A DNA stretch of 64,000 bases from Leptothermofonsia sichuanensis E412. Lineage in GTDB: Bacteria; Cyanobacteriota; Cyanobacteriia; Leptolyngbyales; Leptolyngbyaceae. The DNA is taken from the NCBI RefSeq assembly GCF_019891175.1, contig NZ_CP072600.1:992001-1056000 (forward strand). The letters run 5' to 3'. This document shows positions 16,147-24,058 of the stretch, piece by piece. A model generated the notes under the pieces. The model did no database searches, was not told where the DNA came from, and saw only the letters and a list, made by a program, of their open reading frames with translations. A program made the position numbers and the translations under genes. The first letter of the stretch is position 1, and each line of letters begins with the position of its first letter.

Positions 16147-16932
16147 ATGGCTCACATTATTGTGATTGGCGCAGGATTGGGTGGTCTGCCTACTGCCTAC
16201 GAACTCCGGCATCTTCTACCCCATCATCATCAAATTACCTTAATATCAGATACTCCCCAGTTTACCTTTCTCCCTTCGCTGCCCTGGGTGGCTTTAGGGT
16301 TAACAGCCCTGGAGTCAATTCAGGTGAAGTTGCTCAACCGACTTGAACCGCGGGGCATTCATTGGGTGCAAGGGCGAGTGGAAGGGATTGATCCAGACAA
16401 CCGACAGTTGATTGTGAATCAAGAGCCGCTTTCTTACGACTACCTGGTGATTGCAACCGGAGCAGAACTCGATTTAGACGCGGTACCAGGTCTTGGCCCA
16501 GATAATGGCTATACCCAATCGGTGTGTAACCCCCATCATGCGCAATTAGCACAGCAAGCATGGCAACAGTTTTTAAAACAGCCAGGGCCGTTGGTCATGG
16601 GTGCAGTTCCAGGAGCAAGTTGCTTTGGACCGGCTTATGAGTTCGCGCTGTTAGCGGATCACGAATTGCGAAAACGAGGCTTGCGAGATCAAGTCCCAAT
16701 CACCTTTGTGACACCAGAACCCTATGCAGGTCAATGGCGACGGGCGATCGCACTGCAAGGAGCCTGGGTGGGGTGGGCAAAAACCGCATTTGAGCAGTAT
16801 TTCCTTGCCAAAATGCGTTTGGGTGCGGCTGTCCCCTGGTTTGAGCGGCTTGCCCTGAAAGGGGTTGGCTTATTGCTGGTGGAACCCCTGGCAACATCAT
16901 CAACCGATTGCCTGCATGGAACCCCCTGCTGA
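16147..16932 (+). pseudogene. sqr: Sulfide:quinone oxidoreductase with internal deletion (SQR1)
   Basis: 261 residues from ATG 16147, preceded by GGAG. FAD-binding IIVIGAGLGGLPTAYEL, the Cys in SVCNPHHA and the active-site Cys in GASCFGPAYEF are present. At about residue 200 the protein jumps from FVTPEPYAG straight to GAWVGWAKTAFEQYFLAKMR, which is the SQR C-terminal membrane-binding helix. About 150 residues are therefore missing, including the third redox Cys and the second FAD/quinone segment. The deletion keeps the frame. Family SQRs are about 400-430 residues. It is probably inactive. Followed 10 bp later by arsR. Confidence 0.82.
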
Positions 16933-16942
16933 GGAAATCTCA

Positions 16943-17401
16943 ATGGATTGGACAACGAACTTAAAACGACTGGAACACATGGCGGATCGATTTCGGATGA
17001 TGTCTGACCCAACTCGTCTACAAATTCTGGCGGTGTTGGGGGAGCAGGAATTGAGTGTGCAGGATATTTGCGATCGCACAGGCTACAAACAGTCCAATGT
17101 CTCCAAGCACCTGCGGATATTGCGTGAAATTGGGGCGATCGCCTGCGAACAACGCAGCTACTACCACTACTATCGCGTGATCGATCCGCAAATTCTAAGC
17201 TGTTGGCGTTGTACCAAAACTGCTTGTAATGAATCAGGAGAATCTTATGTTAAAGCCGATTCAGAGATTGATGCAACACTTTCACCAACATCTGATCATC
17301 CCTATCCTCAAGCTGGTTGTCATGATCAGTTTCAGTCTATTGCTGGTCAGTTGGAAACCTCTAATGGTGCTAGCCGCTCCCAACATTCCCAATCCGAGTG
17401 A
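16943..17401 (+). CDS. ArsR-family repressor with altered C-terminus
   Basis: Start at ATG 16943 (MDWTTNLKRLEHMADRF). Winged HTH is intact: RFRMMSDPTRLQIL, VQDICDRTGYKQSNVSKHL, REIGAIACEQRSYYHYYRV. After VIDPQILS the usual alpha-5 is lost and the frame runs into out-of-frame codons of the next gene, overlapping it by 155 bp, so a small indel near 17200 is likely. Cys residues remain at QDIC, IACE and SCWRC, compatible with a thiol or metal sensor. It follows SQR1 by 10 bp and likely represses its own operon. Confidence 0.8.
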   Translation: MDWTTNLKRLEHMADRFRMMSDPTRLQILAVLGEQELSVQDICDRTGYKQSNVSKHLRILREIGAIACEQRSYYHYYRVIDPQILSCWRCTKTACNESGESYVKADSEIDATLSPTSDHPYPQAGCHDQFQSIAGQLETSNGASRSQHSQSE

Positions 17402-17915
17402 ATTATCCCACGCAGTTCAGGAAATTGAAAATCTGGATGCAATGCGATCTGGATTAGCGTCTTCCCTGGAGGGGCGCACAGAAGAACCTACGATGCAAAC
17501 CATGAAGGAAGTTTGCCGCCCAGTAGGAATGCGAGCGATGCAACTGGGTCAGGAGAATGGCTGGCAGGTGAAGCAGATTGCGAAGAGATATCGCAACCCT
17601 GCCCATAAACCTGATAATTTACATGCTCAGATCGCCCTGGAAAAGTTTGAACGGGAACCCGATCTTATTGGATTTTGGGATCGAGAAACCATTGATGGGC
17701 AGTTGGGCACTCGCTATTATCGTCGCATCAACGTGGAAGCAAGTTGTTTAGTCTGTCATGGAGCAAAAGAAAACTGTCCTCAATTTGTTAAAGATAACTA
17801 TCCCCAAGATTTAGCCTACAACTTCCATGTGGGTGATCTGCGTGGGATGTATGCTGTGTTCATTCCCGATGATGTGAAACAAGCGATTCAAGACGCAGTC
17901 AATCCACCATCCTAA
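17247..17915 (+). CDS. Exported DUF3365 (Tll0287-like) c-type heme protein
   Basis: 222 residues from ATG 17247, with CAGGAG upstream. Signal segment about residues 18-44, then a DUF3365 domain (MKEVCRPVGMRAMQLGQENGW, IGFWDRETIDGQLGTRYYR) with the covalent-heme site CLVCH. Tll0287-type proteins are PAS-like single-heme cytochromes of unclear function that are thought to sense or transfer electrons at the thylakoid lumen or periplasm. In this operon with SQR and ArsR it may take electrons from sulfur oxidation or sense sulfide (inference). Confidence 0.85.
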   Translation: MLKPIQRLMQHFHQHLIIPILKLVVMISFSLLLVSWKPLMVLAAPNIPNPSELSHAVQEIENLDAMRSGLASSLEGRTEEPTMQTMKEVCRPVGMRAMQLGQENGWQVKQIAKRYRNPAHKPDNLHAQIALEKFEREPDLIGFWDRETIDGQLGTRYYRRINVEASCLVCHGAKENCPQFVKDNYPQDLAYNFHVGDLRGMYAVFIPDDVKQAIQDAVNPPS

Positions 17916-17996
17916 TATAGCCCTTTTCAAAGGTGTGAGGTGCAGCAAGGGTGCGGAGCGTCCCACTGTGCCTTACGTCCCCCGTACCTCATTCAG
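17916..17996. repeat. Family B hairpin MITE, copy 2 (reversed, diverged)
   Basis: TATAGCCCTTTTCAAAGGTG directly after the DUF3365 stop, then GTGAGGTGCAG...CGGAGCGTCCCACTGTGCC and CCCCGTACCTCATTCAG. It is the reverse of the copies at 15858 and 32001, with a poorer central hairpin. It may act as the operon terminator. Confidence 0.7.
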
Positions 17997-18119
17997 ATGC
18001 AATTAGACCCCGCGGTGCCGCTGCGGCTGGAAATTCCTGAGCTTGGTCAAAGCAGCATTAAGCTTCATGTTTCACCCGCATTGATCGAAGAGTGGCAATC
18101 GCTCACCATGCAGTCATAA
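17997..18119 (+). CDS. Small ORF of 40 codons, unknown
   Basis: Open frame starting ATG CAA TTA GAC and ending in MQS. The peptide (RLEIPELGQSSIKLHVSPA, IEEWQSLTMQS) reads like the tail of a larger protein rather than a free gene. No ribosome binding site is visible and the start lies at the edge of a repeat. Listed as a probable fragment. Confidence 0.25.
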   Translation: MQLDPAVPLRLEIPELGQSSIKLHVSPALIEEWQSLTMQS

Positions 18120-18158
18120 CCTATTCGTGACTAATCACATCTCTCAAGGAAAAAATTG

Positions 18159-18722
18159 ATGAATCACCATCATAAAACCAATCCAATTCGTTCTTGCCAG
18201 CCATGGGCGATCGCAGGAGCTTGCACAACAACGCTGGCTCTGTTCTTATCAATGTTCCAGACTGCGATTAGCTCAGCGTCTACATCACTGGACGAACCCA
18301 CCCAGCAAGCCATGATGGATGCAATCAACGATGAGTATCAAGCTCGTGCACTCTATACGGCTGTAATTAATAAATTTGGTACAGTGCATCCATTTAGCAA
18401 TATCGTGACTGCTGAAGAACGTCATGTAATGCTCTGGAATGACTTGTTTACTCGTTATGGATTGCCGATTCCAGAAGACAAATTTGCGGGAGCCGTTGAA
18501 GCACCTGAAACCCTTGAAGCCGCCTGCCAAATCGGTGTTACCGCAGAAGTTGCCAACATTGAAATGTACGATCGCTTTCTAACGTTTGTCAAAGAACCCA
18601 ATTTGCGAGCAACATTCACCCAACTTCGTTATGTTTCTCAGGAAAACCACCTGCCTGCGTTTCAGCGCTGCCTTGATCGAACAATGATTAGAGGTGGCAA
18701 TCGACGTAATTCAGTTCCCTGA
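18159..18722 (+). CDS. Exported DUF2202 ferritin-like protein
   Basis: 187 residues from ATG 18159 with AAGGA upstream. Signal peptide about residues 1-42 (WAIAGACTTTLALFLSMF, cleavage near SSAS), then a four-helix DUF2202 domain with carboxylate/His pairs: INDEYQARALY, AEERHVMLW, EVANIEMYDRF, SQENHLPAF. The pattern (E...ExxH twice) fits a di-iron ferritin-like site. Found near sulfide genes; role could be peroxide or metal handling. Confidence 0.8.
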   Translation: MNHHHKTNPIRSCQPWAIAGACTTTLALFLSMFQTAISSASTSLDEPTQQAMMDAINDEYQARALYTAVINKFGTVHPFSNIVTAEERHVMLWNDLFTRYGLPIPEDKFAGAVEAPETLEAACQIGVTAEVANIEMYDRFLTFVKEPNLRATFTQLRYVSQENHLPAFQRCLDRTMIRGGNRRNSVP

Positions 18723-18816
18723 ATGCAGTTTTACTCTTCCTAATTTTCTACATGTTCAGGAAAGTTGAACGCACTTCAGATCTCAAACCTTTATCTCAAG
18801 ATTCGGAGTCAAAACA

Positions 18817-19090
18817 ATGTCAGAACTCTTTTCCCCCGAATGGATGCTTGCCTATCAAGCGGCTTGGAACGCTGATGTAGAACTGGTAAATGCCTTAGCC
18901 AAAATCGAGTTTAATTCTGTGATTGGATATTGACATGATGGGATTAAGCTTCGCGTATCTAACGGGCAAACTTAAATTCAACGTTGGCGACTATCAGGCC
19001 ATGATCAAAAACCCATTGATGGCGGCACCCTTTGTTCGATCGTTTGCGGTGATGCATCACTGTGAGTCTTGCAAGCAACTTGCCCTCTAA
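18817..19090 (+). pseudogene. SCP2-like (sterol-carrier fold) protein, deleted and interrupted
   Basis: The first 38 codons (MSELFSPEWMLAYQAAWNAD, IEFNSVIGY) match the start of small SCP2-domain proteins; a TGA follows at 18931. A later frame gives FAYLTGKLKFNVGDYQAMIK and MAAPFVRSFAVM, the end of the same domain. The middle of about 60 residues is missing. Confidence 0.6.
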
Positions 19091-19457
19091 TAGCTGAATC
19101 GATTCATTTATGTCTTCTGGCTACGAAAAATTGTGAACAAAGGGATTAAAAATGAAGGATATTGCACAACCAAGGTTTCTTTAACTCTGCCTATAGCCCC
19201 CCTAAAGTCTTGGCGATTTGGGTAATCTTTGGGAATTGATTCAATCGAGCGTCAGCGGCGAACCCACGCCCGCTCAAAATCTGGCGGATATTCTGATTGC
19301 CGGGTGCATGTGTTCAATCCTGCCATTCGCGATCGCCTCAACTGGACCAGCGATTCAATGGAAATTCACATTCTCAAAGATGGCAGCCGATTGCTCACAG
19401 TCTATCGGGGGCAAATGAATCTGACGGAGTAAGAAACTGGTTAATTGAACAAGGTGA
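19091..19457. other. Gap with degenerate coding traces, no convincing gene
   Basis: Two overlapping plus-strand frames of about 66 codons (19218-19418, 19229-19432) exist. The one ending RLNWTSDSMEIHILKDGSR and LLTVYRGQMNLTE looks like real protein but has no start or upstream context, so it is probably a 3' remnant. I cannot name it. Confidence 0.4.
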
Positions 19458-20447
19458 TTAACTTAGCAAAAGCAAGTTGAATAAATAGCCAACACTGATA
19501 ATCCCCAAAGTCATCAAGCCAATGAAGACAGTTAGAAGCTGAAGGCGAAGCACCCTTCTCAGAATTACCATCTCCGGAAATGAAAGCGCAGTTACTGCCA
19601 TCGTAAAGGCTAAAACCGTACCTAACGGCATCCCCTTGTTAACCAACGCTTCAGTAATTGGCATCACACCCGCAATGTTGGCATAAAGTGGCACGCCCAA
19701 GACCACAGCAACTGGAACAGCAAGAGGATTATCGGCACCAGCGATCTGGGTCACCAGCGTCGTCGGCACATAGCCATGAATGCCTGCCCCGATCGCAATC
19801 CCTATCACTACATACAACCAAACCGACTGAACAATTTGACTTGACTGAAACCACCCCTGATGAAAGCGTTGTTTCCAACTGAGGCGAGGGGATTGAAACG
19901 ATTGATCCAGTTCCTGGTTTTGGTGCGATCGTTGCAGTTCCCAAACAAACGGTTCAACCCAGTGTTCCAGTTTGAGCCGTCCTATAACCTGCAATAATCG
20001 CTAGCCCAACACCAAAACCAATGTAAAGCAGAGTTACCCTCAGTCCAAACAATCCCCACAACAGTGCAATTGCAACCTCATTCACCATCGGCGCTGAAAT
20101 GAGATAAGAAAAAGTAACTCCCAATGGAATTCCGGCTTCCAAAAAGCCAATGAATAATGGAACTGCGGAACAGGAGCAAAATGGAGTAATAATTCCCACC
20201 ATCGCTGCCAAAATATTCCCGCTCAGAGTCCGCTTACCAGACAACCAATACCGCACCTTTTCAGGTTGTAAAAAACTCTGAAATGTACCAACCAGGAAAC
20301 TGATAGTGATCAGCAAAGTCAATACTTTCGGCACATCATACAGAAAAAATGGAGGCTAGCCCCCAGATGGGAGTCTACAGATAACCCCAAAAGCTGGGTG
20401 ACAATTTGAGTTGCCAACCAATCGAATGGATAAAACGGATCAACCAT
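19458..20447 (-). pseudogene. UPF0718/ArsP-type permease with two frameshifts
   Basis: The natural start is ATG 20447, preceded by GGAGGATAA (MVDPFYPFDWLATQIVTQLL). A one-base loss near 20350 shifts HFF-LYDVPKVLTLL, and a second shift near 19990 breaks AIIAG-VIGRLKLEHW. Together the parts give a DUF318/ArsP_1 permease with ITPFCSCSAVPLFIG and the mirrored GVPLYANIAGVMPITEAL. Members export organoarsenicals or are linked to thiol/metal stress. It sits 17 bp after the thioredoxin-like gene, as is common for this pair. Confidence 0.85.
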
Positions 20448-20464
20448 GGCTTATCCTCCAGGAA

Positions 20465-20707
20465 TTACGCCTTGAGGAAATGCTGAATTTCAGTCGGTGT
20501 TAAGACCTTACCTTTGCTGACCACCTGAGAGTTAATCGCCAGAGCTGGGGTAGACAGCACACTGCGCCTGGCAATTTCAATTGGGTCAGTGATGTGCAAC
20601 ACCTCAGCCTCTAGACCAAGGGCGGCGATCGCTTCTCTCGCGTTTGCTTCTAGCTGCTGGCACTTTTTACAACCCGTCCCTAAAACTTCAATCTTCATCA
20701 GTTCCAT
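20465..20707 (-). CDS. Small thioredoxin-fold protein (CxxC)
   Basis: 80 residues. MKIEVLGTGCKKCQQLEANA with the redox-active CKKC pair, then a conserved cis-Pro (STPALAIN). This is the 'redox-active disulfide protein 2' family, typically encoded with ArsP/UPF0718 permeases. Start at ATG 20707, with GAGG upstream; ATG 20698 is possible. First gene of a minus-strand pair with the broken permease, behind a MerR-type promoter. Confidence 0.88.
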   Translation of the reverse strand: MELMKIEVLGTGCKKCQQLEANAREAIAALGLEAEVLHITDPIEIARRSVLSTPALAINSQVVSKGKVLTPTEIQHFLKA

Positions 20708-20742
20708 AATGTTATCCTCATTTGCCTGGATCAGATGTGACT

Positions 20743-20774
20743 AGCGTAGAGCTTATACATAGGTATAGGGTCAA
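20743..20774 (-). promoter_or_regulatory. MerR-type promoter for the thioredoxin-permease pair
   Basis: Read on the minus strand: -35 TTGACC (20774-20769), a 20-bp spacer, -10 TACGCT (20748-20743). The spacer holds the dyad CTATAC-CTAT-GTATAAG. An overlong spacer with a dyad between -35 and -10 is the hallmark of MerR-activated promoters. The MerR gene upstream (20803-21036) is broken. Confidence 0.6.
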
Positions 20775-20802
20775 GGGGCATCCGTCAAAATTTAGATTGA
20801 GG

Positions 20803-21036
20803 TTAGTTTAGGGACTTTTCCAGCACTACACACTGATGAGTTGGATCAGCATGATCAAGACGAGCGTGGCACTGCTCCAATAAGGGAATCAACTCATCGT
20901 GCAAGGTTTGGAGTTTGTGAATGGTTTCTTGAATTGATTGCACTTTCCGGCTCAGCCGCTCATAGACAGCCTGACAAGTCAGCGATCGCCCATCCTTGAG
21001 GGCCAAAATATCCTTAATTTCGTCCAAAGTCAGGCC
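20803..21036 (-). pseudogene. MerR-family regulator, C-terminal half only
   Basis: About 77 residues remain: LGLTLDEIKDILALKDG (end of the MerR HTH domain), a coiled-coil dimerisation helix and a C-terminal metal-loop-like CHARLDHADPTHQC. The N-terminal HTH is lost at the IS630 insertion, and the sequence on the other side of the IS does not continue it, so a deletion accompanied the insertion. Cys/His pattern suggests a thiophilic or zinc metal sensor. Confidence 0.8.
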
Positions 21037-21038
21037 TA

Positions 21039-22243
21039 GTGCAGTCTTAATGCAGTCTTAATGCAGTCTTAAGGAAGCTATTTTGCAAGACAGGGCAGTC
21101 AATTGATAAGCTAAAGCTGTTGATCATAGTCAGTCAGTGATGCATCCTCCCCTGTTTGTTCGACCTCTAACGCCAGACGAGAAGAGTGGGTTGGAACAAG
21201 GACTCCGTTCTCGAGATGGGTTCAAGTTACGCCGCAGTCAGATTTTGTTAGCCAGCGCCCAAGGTCAAACTCCGAGCCAAATTGCTCGCCACGTTGGATG
21301 TACTGCCCAAACAGTGCGCAATGTAATTCGAGCGTTTGAAGATCAAGGACTGGGATGTTTGGTCGCCCAATCGAGCCGACCGAAAACGACCCAATCCACC
21401 TTTGATGAGGCTGGGCGGGAACAACTGCGAAACTTGCTGCGCCGCAGCCCGCGAGAGTTTGGTCAACCGCATTCGCTGTGGAGTTTGCCGATGTTGGCTG
21501 CCGTGGCCCAAGCCCAAGGGATGACCGACAAGCGAGTCAGTGGGGTGACGATGCATCACACGCTCAAAGCGATGGGGATTGAATGGAAACGCGCCAAGGC
21601 TCCCATCACCTCTCCTGACCCTCAATATGAGCTAAAAAAAGCGGCAGCGAGACCGCCTGATTGAGTTGGCCCAGCAACCGGGGTGGGGCTTGGGCTATCT
21701 CGATGAAGGTTGGTGGTCTCGCTTTGCCCTCCCTACCCTGCAAGCGTGGAGTGAAGTCGAAGCCCTACAACTGGAATCGCGCACGGCTAACAACGCTGAC
21801 CCCGACCCTAAAGCGATTGCCTGTTATGGAGTCTGGTTCAGAGCTTTGGGGCAGATGCTGCTCCGCTTTGTAGACCAGCGGCCCATCAGCGAAATCACCT
21901 GCTCATTTCTGGCTTGGCTGTGCCACCAGGTGCGTCAATTTCAAGTCTTTGTCCTGGTTTGGGATAATGCCAGCTGGCATAACTCGAAACAAGTCCGGCA
22001 ATGGATCCGTGACCATAATGCCCAAGTCAAACAATCCGGTCAGGGAGTGCGTTTAATCATTTGCCGCTTACCCGTCAAGAGTCCTTGGCTCAATGCCATT
22101 GAACCCAAATGGATGCATGGAAAAAGAGCCATTATCGACCCGGGGCAAACCTTAAGCGCACAAGAATTGAAAACTCGAATTTGTACTTACTTTGATTGTC
22201 CCTTGTTAGAACCCCTTGCAAAACAGGTCTCTTAATCCTGCAC
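21039..22243 (+). mobile_element. IS630-family element, about 1.2 kb, in a TA site
   Basis: Bounded by TA at 21037-21038 and 22244-22245. Ends are inverted repeats: right end read inward GTGCAGGATTAAG, left end GTGCAGTCTTAA, both leading to a shared TTTTGCAAG. The left end holds TGCAGTCTTAA three times in a row, an apparent triplication of 11 bp. One transposase in two frames. Confidence 0.85.
21140..22235 (+). CDS. IS630-family transposase, two frames joined by a minus-one frameshift
   Basis: Frame 1 (21140-21664) has an HTH (IARHVGCTAQTVRNVIRAFE). Frame 2 (to 22235) has the DDE core: YLDEGWW, VWDNASWH, and NAIEPKWMHGKRA. They join at A-AAA-AAG near 21633-21640, a classic slippery heptamer: slipping back one base gives KKRQRDRLIELAQQPGW as in intact relatives. 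Programmed frameshifting is known in IS630 members, so the gene may be functional. Confidence 0.85.
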
Positions 22244-22263
22244 TAGATGCAGTCTGCAAAGGC

Positions 22264-22485
22264 TTGACTTTAGAGGCGATCGCTTCGCTTAAGTTCTGTC
22301 CTAAATGCTGGGCACCGGGCACACCCCCTGATCCTATGTGGACTCATCCGCGTGCTAAGTAATGTTTTGCTTGTGGAGACCAGTTGGGAGATCGTTGTTG
22401 GAACTGCAATGAGCCAATTCCTTCCCTCAAATTCTGCTTCTGTCCTTACTGTGGTAAAGCCTATAGAAAAATTCAACCAACCTAA
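22264..22485 (+). pseudogene. Zinc-ribbon protein remnant
   Basis: One frame, interrupted by a TAA at 22360, encodes KFCPKCWAPGTPPDPMW, CFACGDQLGDRCWNCNEPIP and FCPYCGKAYR: four CxxC pairs typical of tandem zinc ribbons. No start is visible, so it is the C-terminal part of something larger. It overlaps the end of the opposite-strand tniQ by four bases. Confidence 0.45.
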
Positions 22486-22985
22486 CCGAGCTTTTGCCTC
22501 TTAGCCATTTCGGAAAACGGTGTCCGGCATCGGTGACAAGCACCTTCTTCCCAAACCGCAGGCATTTTGAAGGGTGCCTCGCATTCAGGGCATTTTGATA
22601 AAAGCTTGAGTTGGTGGCGATCGCACTTCCAAACTGACTTGTATTGCCACTCCATGCGATGGCAAGGTGCTTCCCCATAGCAAGCTCCACATAGCCGAAT
22701 CGGAGTCCATTGCATCCCAACTCCCTTAGGTGGCAGCATTTCTGTGAGTCTCTCTGCACTGACTCCAACGACTTTCGCCAACGCTTCAAACTCCTTTGCG
22801 CTGGGAGGTGGGTTCAAATGAAATCGTTCCCATCGTGCCACCACTGCCCCAATTCCTGCTAACTGTCCCAATCCGCTGGGAGTCAAATGGTTATGCTGGC
22901 GAAAGCGCCCTAGAAAATGACTCAAGCTCTCACCCTCATAAGGTTCGATTTGAAATAGCCAGGGCTGAATTCCTGAATCGACCAT
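22482..22985 (-). CDS. tniQ: TniQ of a type V-K CRISPR-associated transposon
   Basis: 167 residues, the length of V-K TniQ. N-terminal helical part has IEPYEGESLSHFLGRFRQHN, then AGIGAVVARWERFHLNPPPS. The zinc-finger half has CGACYGEAPCHRMEWQYKS, KCDRHQLKLLSKCPECEAPF and CHRCRTPF. These closely follow my recollection of TniQ from Scytonema hofmannii CAST. In that system TniQ bridges TnsC and the Cas12k-guide complex. ATG overlaps the ancestral tnsC stop as TAATG, showing translational coupling. The reading frame is intact. Confidence 0.88.
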   Translation of the reverse strand: MVDSGIQPWLFQIEPYEGESLSHFLGRFRQHNHLTPSGLGQLAGIGAVVARWERFHLNPPPSAKEFEALAKVVGVSAERLTEMLPPKGVGMQWTPIRLCGACYGEAPCHRMEWQYKSVWKCDRHQLKLLSKCPECEAPFKMPAVWEEGACHRCRTPFSEMAKRQKLG

Positions 22986-23835
22986 TACTTGTACTCCCTT
23001 GCCACTTCCTCAAGGATCTTTTTTTTACCTTCTTGTAACCAGATGAAAGCGATCGAATGGCTGCCTCTCGCAGAATTTCGTCCATCCGCCCGACATAACC
23101 CTCTGTATCTGTTGTCAAAATTCGCAGCATTTCCTTACTGGTTAAGTTGGAGGCAACAGGGAGTTGCAATACTTTCTGTTCCCACAGGGCAACCGTTCTC
23201 TTAAAGTCCTCACCAGACAACTTGCCAAAGCGATGACAGGCACGAAAACGGTTATAGACCTGCTCATCGCACTTAATGACGGCATCCAGACGATCAGTGC
23301 CCACTAAAACCACTGAAATTGCCAATTTGTCGTAAATATCTCGCACATCAGCAAAGGTTTCTGGTTTGAGGCGATCGGCTTCATCAATAATCAGGATTTC
23401 CACTTCACAAGCCTGTAAGATTTCCATTGCCCTGCCGCGAAAGTCGGATATTGTCCCCTTAGTTGCCCGATGCTTCAGAAACTCAATGATTTCCTTGAAT
23501 AAGTCCTTTGCCCCACACTTCTGAGGTGGCTGGATATAAACTACTGGAACAGTGGGCTTCTTGCCTGTTTCCTGCTGAGGCTTGTTGCGATAGAAATATG
23601 CCTCACAAGCGACTGATTTACCCGTTCTGGGTTCCCCCACTATGCGGCAGGATTGTCTTGACTTACGCTTGCCATCCAACCAGGTGTGCAGTTTGCTGAC
23701 CTGCTCAAGTGGCATGATGTTTTTTTTGCGGAGTCGATTAATCTCAGCCTGTAATTCGGCTTCAGTTGGTTGAAACTCACCCAATACGGCTGCCCATTTA
23801 GCATCTTTCTCAGCATCCTCTGGACGTTCCTGCAC
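22936..23835 (-). CDS. tnsC: TnsC-like AAA+ ATPase of a type V-K CAST, damaged at both ends
   Basis: AAA+ core intact: Walker A GEPRTGKS, Walker B ILIIDEADRL, sensor VVLVGTDRLD, and REAAIRSLSSGYKK near the end, as in V-K TnsC (276 residues). The normal start is gone: the frame begins in tnsB-derived codons (QERPEDAEKDA) joined to KWAAVLGEFQPTEAELQAE. At the 3' end a run of eight A's (minus strand) is one short of the length that gives KILEEVAREYK and a stop at 22985, so the last residues are out of frame and the ORF runs to 22936 over tniQ. In CAST, TnsC forms filaments linking target selection to TnsB. Confidence 0.85.
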   Translation of the reverse strand: MQERPEDAEKDAKWAAVLGEFQPTEAELQAEINRLRKKNIMPLEQVSKLHTWLDGKRKSRQSCRIVGEPRTGKSVACEAYFYRNKPQQETGKKPTVPVVYIQPPQKCGAKDLFKEIIEFLKHRATKGTISDFRGRAMEILQACEVEILIIDEADRLKPETFADVRDIYDKLAISVVLVGTDRLDAVIKCDEQVYNRFRACHRFGKLSGEDFKRTVALWEQKVLQLPVASNLTSKEMLRILTTDTEGYVGRMDEILREAAIRSLSSGYKKVKKRSLRKWQGSTSNGRFRNSALAISNRTL

Positions 23836-23924
23836 GTTTGAGCCAGTGATCCAGGTAGGGTGGAAAACAATTGGTCATTCAAAGTCCTGAAAGGGCGTTC
23901 AACGATTCCACCCTCAGAGGGGCA
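23800..23924 (-). pseudogene. TnsB transposase fragment fused to tnsC
   Basis: PSEGGIVERPFRTLNDQLFSTLPG (split here as two blocks: PSEGGIVERPF and RTLNDQLFSTLPG) is the rve region of V-K TnsB around the catalytic Glu. A single-base loss follows (LPG-SL instead of LPGYTGS), then SNVQERPEDAEKDA in the next frame runs into TnsC. The first two catalytic Asp residues and the C-terminal domain are absent. A deletion joined mid-tnsB to early tnsC. Confidence 0.75.
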
Positions 23925-24058
23925 ATATCACACCTACAGGAAAAGTGGCATTTAATTCGGTAGAAAGGATTAGGTGGCATGAGAGTGCATAACCTCTACC
24001 AGGGTGGGAGTGATAGAGTCTGTAGATGAGCGATTTTTTGCAGACGGAGGAGTTTTCC

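Noticed and set aside
20803-21036. MerR fragment as a CvkR-type CAST repressor
   Set aside because: The C-terminal Cys/His loop and the adjacent thioredoxin-ArsP promoter fit a metal or thiol MerR, and it does not lie next to cas12k.
23880-24020. Possible type V-K CRISPR repeat or transposon left end (GTTCAACG...CCACCCTC, GGTGGG)
   Set aside because: GTTCAACGATTCCACCCTC is coding sequence of the tnsB fragment read on the other strand. No repeat-spacer periodicity and no TGT-type end with multiple binding sites was seen.
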